A stretch of 8,385 nucleotides of DNA, from the NCBI GenBank assembly GCA_934589665.1, contig CAKTOJ010000077.1:1-8385 (forward strand), read 5' to 3'. The notes under the pieces were generated by a model, which was given only the letters and a program-made list of their open reading frames with translations, was not told where the DNA came from and ran no database searches. The translations under genes and the position numbers were made by a program. Origin of the DNA: an uncultured Oscillospiraceae bacterium (GTDB lineage: Bacteria; Bacillota; Clostridia; Oscillospirales; Oscillospiraceae). Shown piece after piece: positions 1 to 6,129 of the stretch; the first letter of the stretch is position 1; the number at the start of each line of letters is the position of its first letter.

Positions 1-952
1 GAAATGGCTGGAGCTGCATATTGATACCTCGCCCGCCGGTCTGGAGCCGGTCAGCGAGCTTCTGCGCGAACAGGGCGTCGAGGGTCTTGTGATCGACGAC
101 GAGGGCGATTTCAAGGATTTTCTGGAGAACAACCATCAGTATTGGGACTATGTGGACGACGAGCTGATGGAGGAAATGCACGGCAAGTGCCGCGTGACCT
201 TTTATCTGGAGGAGGGTGAGATCGGCTTTTCCACGCTTGCACAGGTGCGCATCGCCCTCTCAGCGCTGAAAAAGCAGCATCCCGAGTATGCGCCGCTGCT
301 CATGACGATGGAAAATGTCGAGGACGCGGACTGGGAGAATAACTGGAAGCAGTTCTATAAGCCCATGGAGATCGGTGAGCGTCTGCTGGTCATTCCCGAA
401 TGGGAGCAGACAAAGCCCAGCGACCGTGTCAAGCTGATTTTGAACCCCGGACTGACCTTCGGCACCGGCAGCCACGCAACCACGCGGCTCTGCCTTCAGG
501 CGCTGGAAAAGCACATCCACGGCGGGGAAAAGGTGCTCGACCTCGGCTGCGGCAGCGGCATCCTGTCCATTGCGGCGCTGCGGCTGGGCGCGGGAAAGGC
601 CTTCGCCTGCGACATTGACGATAAGTGCGTGGATGTCGCCTACGAAAACGCCGCGCTCAACGGCATCGGCAGAGAGAATTACACCGTCCGCGCGGGCGAC
701 GTGCTTAACGACAAAAAGCTTGCGCGCGAGTTCGGCGGGGAATATGATATTGTCGTGGCAAACATCGTGGCCGACGTCATCATCGGCCTTGCGCCGAAGG
801 TGCGGTCGCTGCTGAAAGAGGGTGGCCTTTTTCTCTGCTCCGGCATTATCGATGATCGCGCAGAAGAGGTTGCGGGCGCGCTCCGCGCCGCGGGCTGGAC
901 GATCATGGAGACGAGGGAGAGCGAGGGATGGTTCAGCTATTTGTGTAAGTAA
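1..952 (+). CDS. prmA: Ribosomal protein L11 methyltransferase PrmA (5' edge cut)
   Basis: PrmA is a cytoplasmic SAM-dependent enzyme that trimethylates ribosomal protein L11. The frame is open from base 2 and reads KWLELHID, the usual PrmA N-terminus after Met. Base 1 is G, so the ATG most likely lies two bases outside the window and only the first two bases of the gene are missing, giving about 317 residues, normal for the family. Seen on that numbering: an N-terminal substrate-recognition domain, the PrmA signature FGTGSHATT at 154-162, the SAM-binding motif VLDLGCGSG at 179-187, and NIVA at 255-258 in place of the common NILA/NPPY-type motif. The internal GTG at base 89 is not the start, because conserved sequence continues upstream of it. 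The gene ends at a TAA and converges on the pilin gene; a strong hairpin begins 10 bases after the stop. Identification is near certain. Confidence 0.96.
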   Translation, partial: KWLELHIDTSPAGLEPVSELLREQGVEGLVIDDEGDFKDFLENNHQYWDYVDDELMEEMHGKCRVTFYLEEGEIGFSTLAQVRIALSALKKQHPEYAPLLMTMENVEDADWENNWKQFYKPMEIGERLLVIPEWEQTKPSDRVKLILNPGLTFGTGSHATTRLCLQALEKHIHGGEKVLDLGCGSGILSIAALRLGAGKAFACDIDDKCVDVAYENAALNGIGRENYTVRAGDVLNDKKLAREFGGEYDIVVANIVADVIIGLAPKVRSLLKEGGLFLCSGIIDDRAEEVAGALRAAGWTIMETRESEGWFSYLCK

Positions 953-959
953 GGAAATG

Positions 960-1001
960 AAAAAAGGGGGCTGTCTCTTAGTTGAAGAAACAGCCCCCTT
1001 T
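960..1001 (-). terminator. Long hairpin terminator, probably bidirectional, between prmA and the pilin gene
   Basis: Bases 963-974 (AAAGGGGGCTGT) pair perfectly with 990-1001. After one C/A mismatch, 976-979 pair with 985-988, leaving a 5-nt loop. Read on the minus strand, the stem is followed by a run of six T, a classical intrinsic terminator for the pilin transcript. Read on the plus strand only TTT follows, so it may also end prmA transcripts, but less efficiently. The hairpin starts 10 bases after the prmA stop and lies about 180 bases beyond the pilin stop. Confidence 0.8.
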
Positions 1002-1110
1002 GGAACCCCCAGAGACAACGAGGGGCTTTGCCCCTCGACCCCCAAGCCTTTTCTTGAATGACTTTCAGCAGCCGTATGAAAGTGCAGTGAGCGCGGCGCA
1101 GCCGCGTTTT
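1002..1110. repeat. Cluster of three further hairpins in the prmA/pilin gap, possible interspersed palindromic element
   Basis: Three more inverted repeats follow the terminator. Bases 1019-1026 (CGAGGGGC) pair with 1030-1037 around a TTT loop, flanked on each side by CCCCC (1006-1010 and 1039-1043). CTTTCA at 1062-1067 matches TGAAAG at 1077-1082. CGCGGC at 1092-1097 pairs with 1101-1106 around GCA and is followed by TTTT. No reading frame here looks protein-like. All of it would fall in the 3' untranslated region of the pilin transcript. Such compact G/C palindromes often belong to multicopy intergenic elements in gut Clostridia, but copy number cannot be seen from one window. The rest of the gap to 1182 shows nothing recognisable. 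Confidence 0.5.
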
Positions 1111-1182
1111 CCGTTTTCGATTTGGTTCAGCGTCTATGTCCGCTCAGCCGCTGCTGCGACGATGCAAAACAGTTGCTCTGGA

Positions 1183-1635
1183 TTAACCGAGAATCAAGTG
1201 GCAGTTTTCATGTCCCTTATCACAAAAATATGCAATCTGATATCCAACTGGTTTGCCGTTTTCATCCTGTGACCGCGTACAAAGATAATAACCCGCTTGC
1301 AGCTCTACCGTTTGCTTGTTCAGAAAGTGCAGTGTTGTCATGTTAAATTTTGCATCAGGTGCTGGCCAATAAGGTGTTTCCTGATTCCATCCCATATAAG
1401 GAATATCGTCCTCTTTCCCACATTTTAATATGCCGGTCGTCAAATAATCCATTTGCAATTCCGCATAATACGCTCTCACATTCGCCCAGTCGGCGGCGAC
1501 CTTAGCCTTGTGCATTTGGCCCTGGTAAACCGGAATAGCAATAGCCACCAACACGGCGATAATGGCAACGACGATCAGCATTTCCATCAGGGTAAAGCCC
1601 TGTTTGTTCTTCATTTTCTTCCACAGTTTTCTCAT
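1183..1635 (-). CDS. Type IV pilin-like / pseudopilin protein with class III signal peptide
   Basis: A 150-residue prepilin-type protein. The N-terminus has a basic leader and the prepilin peptidase site KQG|FTLMEM, with cleavage predicted after Gly13, Phe at +1 and the conserved Glu at +5. A hydrophobic helix follows (about 14-36, ending in the typical AIAIPVY). After processing it would sit in the membrane or assemble into a pilus, pseudopilus or competence-like filament. The C-terminal domain is unrecognised; it is rich in Tyr and Trp and has four Cys (72, 109, 128, 135), which could form disulfides outside the cell. The ATG at 1635 has AGGAG 12 nt upstream, a slightly long gap; Met8, giving the leader MKNKQG, is an alternative start. 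No pilus ATPase, platform protein or prepilin peptidase is adjacent, so the gene is an orphan. It has its own promoter and terminator. GC is about 45%, well below its neighbours, which suggests transfer. The exact role (major pilin, minor pilin or pseudopilin) is unknown. Confidence 0.86.
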   Translation of the reverse strand: MRKLWKKMKNKQGFTLMEMLIVVAIIAVLVAIAIPVYQGQMHKAKVAADWANVRAYYAELQMDYLTTGILKCGKEDDIPYMGWNQETPYWPAPDAKFNMTTLHFLNKQTVELQAGYYLCTRSQDENGKPVGYQIAYFCDKGHENCHLILG

Positions 1636-1680
1636 GGCTCTGTTTCTCTCCTGTGCAGATAAATCAATGGTTGAACTAAT

Positions 1681-1709
1681 CTTATACCACGATTTTCGGT
1701 AAAATGCAA
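1681..1709 (-). promoter_or_regulatory. Sigma-A-like promoter of the pilin gene
   Basis: Read on the minus strand: -35 TTGCAT (bases 1704-1709), a 17-bp spacer, and -10 TATAAG (1681-1686) preceded by TG, making an extended -10. Transcription would begin near base 1674, giving a leader of about 40 nt before the ATG at 1635. The promoter lies just downstream of the EF-G terminator, so the pilin gene is independently transcribed. Confidence 0.7.
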
Positions 1710-1724
1710 TCCCCCATTTGAGAA

Positions 1725-1761
1725 AAAAAGAAAGCCGTCTGAATCGGACGGCTTTCTTTTT
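1725..1761 (-). terminator. Intrinsic terminator of the EF-G-like gene
   Basis: GCCGTC at 1734-1739 pairs with GACGGC at 1747-1752 around a 7-nt loop. The stem is extended by A-rich 1725-1733 pairing with T-rich 1753-1761. On the minus strand, the direction of the EF-G gene, the stem ends in a T-rich tract about 13 nt after the TAA at 1774. A/T symmetry means it could also work in the other direction. Confidence 0.88.
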
Positions 1762-1773
1762 ATTTTAGGTGAA

Positions 1774-3846
1774 TTATTCCGCTTCCTGCATAGCCTTGGC
1801 CGCGGCGACAGCCTTCTCCTGCGCGTCGGCAGAGCACTGCTCATAGCGCACAAAATGCATGGTGAAGGAGCCGCGGGACTGGGTCATGGAGCGCAGATCG
1901 ATGGCGTAGCTCATCAGTTCAGCCTCGGGGCACTCAGCCTCGATGACCTGCTCGCCGTCGCCGGTGGGGTTCATACCCATCACGCGGCCGCGGCGCTTGT
2001 TGAGGTCGCCGAGAATATCGCCCATATACTGGTCGGGAACGGTGACCTTGAGCTCACACACCGGCTCAAGCAGAACGGGGGACGCCTCGGGCATCGCGGC
2101 CTTGTAGGCGAGGTTCGCCGCCGTCTTGAACGCGATTTCGGAGGAGTCGACCGGATGATAGGAGCCATCATAAAGCACGCACTTGAGGTTCACAACCGGA
2201 TAGCCGGCAAGCGGACCGTGGACGCAGGCCTCACGCAGGCCCTTTTCCACGGCGGGGAAGAAGTTCTTGGGCACGCTGCCGCCGAACACCTCCTCGGCAA
2301 AGACCATCTCTTCGCTCTCTTCATTGGGCTCAAAGCGGATCCAGACGTCGCCGAACTGGCCGCTGCCGCCGGTCTGCTTCTTGTGGCGGCCCTGCTTCTG
2401 CACGGTCTTGCGGATCTTCTCACGGTAAGGGACGCGCGGGGTGCTCAGCTCAACGTCCACACCGAAGCGGCTCTTGAGCTTGCTCACCAGCACATCGATC
2501 TGAATATCGCCCGCGCCGGAGACGACCATCTGGTGGGTCTCAGCGTTGTTGACGACGCGGAAGGAGGGATCCTCCTCGTTCAGGCGGCTGAGGCCCTGCG
2601 CCATCTTATCCTCCTGACCGCGGGTCTTGGGCGCGACAGCCACGCTGTAGCACGGCTCGTCAAAGGGGATCGGCTCGATCGTCACGACCTTGCGCGGCTC
2701 GCAGAGCGTGTCGCCGGTCTTAACCTTGTCCATCTTGGCGATGGCGCCGATGTCGCCGCACTCAAGCTCCTTGACCTCGGTGTACTTCTTGCCCTTGGGG
2801 ATGTACAGGCGGCCGAGCTTCTCCGTCTCGCCCGTGCGGGCGTTGACCATGGGCATATCGGGCTTGATCGAGCCGGAGAGCACCTTGACGTAGGAATACT
2901 TACCGTACTGGTCGGAAACTGTCTTGAACACATAGGCAGTCGGCAGCGCGCCGGGCGCGACCACGAAGGGAGAAGCCTCGCCCTTCTCGTTCTGCGCCAT
3001 GAGGGCGCGGCCATCCTGCGGCTTGGGAAGCAGCTCATCGATGGTGTCGAGCAGCATGCGCGTGCCGATGCCCTGAAGGGCGGAGCCGCACACCACGGGG
3101 AAGAGGGACAGATCCTTCACGCCGTTGCGCAGGCCCTGAATCATCTCTGCATAGGTGAAATCCTCACCGGCGAAGAACTTTTCCATGAACTCCTCGCTCG
3201 TCTCGGCGACGGACTCCTTGAGCGCGTCGTAAAGCTCGTCGAGGACGGACTGCTTATTCGCGGGAACCTCAATCTCAACGCGGCCGCCCTGTGGGCCGAA
3301 CTCAAACGCGCGCTTGTGCAGCACGTCGATGATGCCGATGATCTTCTTGTTGTCGTCCCAGATCGGGGCGGCGACAGGCGCGATATTCTTGCCGAAATGC
3401 TCACGCAGCGTGGCAAAAGCGGCGTTATAGTCGGAGTTATCCTCATCGATCTTGGAAATATAGAGCAAGCGGGGGAGCTTGTTCTTTTCGCACAGCTTCC
3501 ATGCCTTTTCCGCGCCCACGCTCATGCCAGCCTTGGCCGAGCAGACGATGATGGCGGCGTCCGCGGCCTGAACAGCCTCAGCCGTCTCGCCGGCGAAGTC
3601 AAAGCCGCCGGGAACGTCAAGAACATTGACCTTGCAGCTGTCATACTCCACAGGAGCCAGCGCCAGAGAGATCGACGTCTGACGGCGGATCTCCTCCGGA
3701 TCGTAGTCACAGGTGGTGTTGCCGTCAGGCACCTTGCCCAGACGGTCCACGCCGCCGGTCAGGTAGAGCATGCTTTCGGCAAGGGTGGTCTTGCCGTTGC
3801 CGCTGTGGCCGAGCAGCACAACATTGCGGATGTCTTTTGCACTCAT
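1774..3846 (-). CDS. fusA: EF-G-like translational GTPase (EF-G paralogue)
   Basis: A 690-residue GTPase with the five-domain layout of elongation factor G, which moves tRNA and mRNA through the ribosome during translocation and helps recycling. Seen: P-loop GHSGNGKTT (13-21), switch I region RRQTSI (54-59), DVPGGFDF (77-84), SKID (131-134) and CGSA (253-256), then a domain II beta-barrel (about 290-390) and domains III-V. Domain IV keeps GGSGQFGDVWI (493-503) and the tip DGSYHPVDSSE (560-570) that enters the decoding site. The P-loop is not the AHIDAGKTT of canonical FusA, and the catalytic His of DTPGHVDF is Gly81 here. This matches the EF-G-like (EF-G2 type) branch rather than the str-operon fusA, as does the lack of rpsL/rpsG/tuf neighbours. 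Function is therefore inferred as auxiliary translocation, recycling or ribosome rescue. The ATG start has AGGAG 10 nt upstream. The gene has its own promoter and terminator. Confidence 0.95.
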   Translation of the reverse strand: MSAKDIRNVVLLGHSGNGKTTLAESMLYLTGGVDRLGKVPDGNTTCDYDPEEIRRQTSISLALAPVEYDSCKVNVLDVPGGFDFAGETAEAVQAADAAIIVCSAKAGMSVGAEKAWKLCEKNKLPRLLYISKIDEDNSDYNAAFATLREHFGKNIAPVAAPIWDDNKKIIGIIDVLHKRAFEFGPQGGRVEIEVPANKQSVLDELYDALKESVAETSEEFMEKFFAGEDFTYAEMIQGLRNGVKDLSLFPVVCGSALQGIGTRMLLDTIDELLPKPQDGRALMAQNEKGEASPFVVAPGALPTAYVFKTVSDQYGKYSYVKVLSGSIKPDMPMVNARTGETEKLGRLYIPKGKKYTEVKELECGDIGAIAKMDKVKTGDTLCEPRKVVTIEPIPFDEPCYSVAVAPKTRGQEDKMAQGLSRLNEEDPSFRVVNNAETHQMVVSGAGDIQIDVLVSKLKSRFGVDVELSTPRVPYREKIRKTVQKQGRHKKQTGGSGQFGDVWIRFEPNEESEEMVFAEEVFGGSVPKNFFPAVEKGLREACVHGPLAGYPVVNLKCVLYDGSYHPVDSSEIAFKTAANLAYKAAMPEASPVLLEPVCELKVTVPDQYMGDILGDLNKRRGRVMGMNPTGDGEQVIEAECPEAELMSYAIDLRSMTQSRGSFTMHFVRYEQCSADAQEKAVAAAKAMQEAE

Positions 3847-3904
3847 AGGGGGTTGTCTCCTTCCAGATCGTAGATCCCATGCGGGGTATCAGTTGAATGA
3901 TTCG

Positions 3905-3933
3905 ATTATATACTATTATTTCAACCAATACAA
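3905..3933 (-). promoter_or_regulatory. Sigma-A-like promoter of the EF-G-like gene
   Basis: On the minus strand: -35 TTGTAT (3928-3933), an exact 17-bp spacer, and a consensus -10 TATAAT (3905-3910). The start would be near 3898, leaving a leader of about 50 nt to the ATG at 3846. The stretch is conspicuously A/T-rich between two GC-rich genes. No convincing terminator separates it from the upstream membrane-protein gene, so read-through may add to expression. Confidence 0.78.
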
Positions 3934-3977
3934 CTATTGTAATTTTAGAAGTTTGCTGTTCATTTTTGCCAAAATGT

Positions 3978-6098
3978 TCAATAGCGATCTACCCATATCC
4001 CCTCAAGCAGGGCAGCGAACGCCCACAGGAGAAGATAGCAGAGCATGGACACCGGCGTGAGCGCGCTGTAGGCGCCGACAAAGGTGAGGTAGAAGGCCAG
4101 CAGCGCGGAGACGGCGCTGCTCAAAAGCGAGAGGACGGCAGCGGCGCGCACGGCATGCACCAGACGCTTGCTGCCGACGGCGATCTCAGCATACGGCATG
4201 AGCCCCTCGCGGTAGAGCAGCGCGTAGGGATGCTCGCCGTCCCGTTCCGAAAGCGCCAGACGCGTGGAGATCGTCGGGTAGACGGCGTGCGCGTCGGTGT
4301 TGAACTTGCGCTTGAGAAGGGCGGGGGTGATGCTGCCGTCGCGCACGGCGAGCACCGGCGTGATGCGGTTGCGCCGGAGTGCATGAAGTGCCCAGTCCAC
4401 ATTCTCCGCCGCCATGTACTTGACCGCGAAAATGGCGATCAGCGCACCGTCGACGGCAAGGAACGCGCCGGTCTTGAGATTTAATCCGCCCGGCATGGTA
4501 ACATGCATCTTGCGGCAGAATGCCGCCGTTCCGAACAGCACGGTTTCACCGTGGATCAGGCCGGATACGCCGCCTTCTTCATAGTAGCTGAAATTGTCGA
4601 GCGGTTCAAGCGTGCCGCCCTCGCTCTCCAGAAGGGAGTCAAACAGGCGGTTCAGCCCGCTCTGCGAGGCGTGCGCCATTGTGGCGGCATAGGAGATGAC
4701 CTTGCCGCTCTCCTCGCCATAGATCTTCAGTCCGTTGAGGCTGACCGTCCCCGGCGGAAACAGGTCGGTATCGGTGAGAATGACGCAGTTGCTGCGGCGC
4801 AGCCGCTCTGCGCCGACATAGCCGGCAAGCGCGCTGCCGGATTTGACGAACCGCCGCGTCAGCCGCCGCAGCGGCAGGGAATAGCAGAGGGGAAAGGCGA
4901 GCATGTTGACGCCCGTGAGCAGCACGCCCCAGTTCCAGAGGAACAGCAGCCAGTTCCCGCGCCGAAGCGTGGCGAGCACGGCAAATACCGCCGTTGCCGT
5001 CAGGATCACGGGCAGCAGCACCGTCTGCCAGCGTGAGGCCGCGTCGTCCTTCTGCGCGCAGCGTCCGAAGCCCGCCGCACTTCCGCAGCGCTTGGCCGCT
5101 CCGCCTGCCGTGACCGTGACAAGATAGCTCGGGTCCCCCACCGCCGCAACGCGGAACGTATCATACATCGCGCCGAACAGACAGCTTCTGCCGTAAAGCG
5201 CGCAGCTCATTCCGAGCATTGCCACTGCCGGAAAGGGTGCGGCCAGTGCGCGGCGCTCCGGCAGGAAAAAGGTCATAGCTGTGTCGACCAGCGTGACCAG
5301 ACAGGCCAGTGAGGTGATGAGCTCATAGGTTACGGTTCTCGTGCGCAGCTGCTCTGCCGCGTAAACAAACACATCTCGTCCGAGCACGCACACAAGGATC
5401 TCCGCAATGAGAAACGGCAGACAGTTGAGCAGCGGCTCCTGCGCATACAGTGCCGGCATCACGCCGAATCGGTCGAGCAGCAGCGCCGCCCAGCACAGCA
5501 CTGTGACCGTGCAGCATGCGCGGGACGCGCGCGTCGCCTCGCGCGCGAGCTCGCGGTATTCCGCCGCCGTTTCATGCGCCGGCGGCTCCGGTTCACTCTC
5601 ACGCTCGCCGAAGTCGTCCGCAAATACATCCTCCGGCTCTTCCTCCTCTTCGGGCGGCTCCGGCTCCGCTGCGCCGTAAAGCTGTTCGGTGTCCTGCATC
5701 CTGCGGCGGGAAAAAAGGCCGCGGCGCGGAGGAGGAAGCAGTTCCTCCGGCTCCCCTCCCTTTTCGCCGCCCTCGTCGAGCACAGACTGCACCGTGTTCT
5801 CAAGCACCTCCCGCAGGCTCACTGTGGGGGACTTGTCCGATTTGTCCTCATTCGTCTCCGGAATCTCCGGCTCCGGCACGCAGAACATCGCCGCCTGCTC
5901 TGCCGGCTCTTCCGTATGGACTGCGGCAGACCCGGCAGGCGGCTCCGCCGGCGCGGCAGCATCTGCGGAGCCGAACTCCGCCAATATGCTCTCGAGCGTA
6001 GGCTCCCCCTCGTCCGAGGCGCTGCGCGCCGCGTCGCGCAGCAGCCATTCGGATTCGGCAAGCGTCTGCTCAAATTCCCATTCTTTCTCGTGATCCAT
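3978..6098 (-). CDS. P-type ATPase-like membrane protein, predicted catalytically inactive (pseudoenzyme)
   Basis: A 706-residue membrane protein I cannot name. Residues 1-190 are hydrophilic, rich in Glu, Pro and Ala, with an acidic run near 145-160. About eight hydrophobic helices follow (near 197-215, 223-242, 258-278, 288-310, 357-377, 384-407, 650-672, 676-698). The 4+2+2 order and the large loop between helices 6 and 7 are those of P1B metal-pumping ATPases. Motif echoes in order: AFPLCYSLP (401-409) where ACPCALGLA is expected; VILTDTDLFPPG (439-450) in place of vFDKTGTLTxG, aligning Thr442 with the phosphorylated Asp; ASQSGL (477-482) in place of SEHPLA; GGVSG..HG....FG (509-523), which fits the nucleotide-domain glycines; VRDG (585-588) for TGDN; and AEIAVG (637-642) like ADVGIAMG but with no GDGxND before it. 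The actuator region is only about 45 residues with no TGE. The start is the ATG at 6098, with GAGG 7 nt upstream; the in-frame TTG at 6113 has poor spacing. The gene follows rlmB by 31 nt. Transport by ATP hydrolysis is unlikely; a scaffold or regulatory role is only a guess. Confidence 0.8.
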   Translation of the reverse strand: MDHEKEWEFEQTLAESEWLLRDAARSASDEGEPTLESILAEFGSADAAAPAEPPAGSAAVHTEEPAEQAAMFCVPEPEIPETNEDKSDKSPTVSLREVLENTVQSVLDEGGEKGGEPEELLPPPRRGLFSRRRMQDTEQLYGAAEPEPPEEEEEPEDVFADDFGERESEPEPPAHETAAEYRELAREATRASRACCTVTVLCWAALLLDRFGVMPALYAQEPLLNCLPFLIAEILVCVLGRDVFVYAAEQLRTRTVTYELITSLACLVTLVDTAMTFFLPERRALAAPFPAVAMLGMSCALYGRSCLFGAMYDTFRVAAVGDPSYLVTVTAGGAAKRCGSAAGFGRCAQKDDAASRWQTVLLPVILTATAVFAVLATLRRGNWLLFLWNWGVLLTGVNMLAFPLCYSLPLRRLTRRFVKSGSALAGYVGAERLRRSNCVILTDTDLFPPGTVSLNGLKIYGEESGKVISYAATMAHASQSGLNRLFDSLLESEGGTLEPLDNFSYYEEGGVSGLIHGETVLFGTAAFCRKMHVTMPGGLNLKTGAFLAVDGALIAIFAVKYMAAENVDWALHALRRNRITPVLAVRDGSITPALLKRKFNTDAHAVYPTISTRLALSERDGEHPYALLYREGLMPYAEIAVGSKRLVHAVRAAAVLSLLSSAVSALLAFYLTFVGAYSALTPVSMLCYLLLWAFAALLEGIWVDRY

Positions 6099-6105
6099 GA
6101 AAAAA

Positions 6106-6109
6106 CCTC
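6106..6109 (-). promoter_or_regulatory. Ribosome binding site fixing the start of the P-type ATPase-like gene
   Basis: GAGG on the minus strand lies 7 nt before the ATG at 6098, separated by a T-rich spacer. This favours the protein starting MDHEKEWEFE over a five-residue longer form from the TTG at 6113, whose nearest purine-rich stretch is only 2 nt away. Confidence 0.65.
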
Positions 6110-6129
6110 GCAATGCTCCGCCGCGCGTC

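Noticed and set aside
960..1001. Terminal repeats of a small transposable element (GGGGCTGTCTC-like ends)
   Set aside because: The word resembles some insertion-sequence ends, but the two arms are only 15 nt apart, there is no target-site duplication and T runs flank the stem, so a terminator explains it better.
260..1045. 261-codon minus-strand frame opposite prmA
   Set aside because: It has no recognisable protein features, runs through the terminator hairpin and mirrors the conserved prmA frame.
1855..3873. 672-codon open frame on the plus strand opposite the EF-G-like gene
   Set aside because: It is the antisense shadow of a GC-rich gene with biased third positions. Its protein is a His/Leu/Ala/Val-rich string with no domain, and the opposite strand encodes an unmistakable EF-G with all GTPase motifs.
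3961..3976. Palindrome CATTTT...AAAATG after the membrane-protein gene as a terminator
   Set aside because: The stem is almost all A/T and no T run follows on the minus strand, so it is unlikely to stop transcription.
6099..6113. TTG start for the ATPase-like protein, five residues upstream
   Set aside because: A GGAG stretch lies only 2 nt from this TTG, which is too close, whereas GAGG is well spaced for the ATG at 6098.
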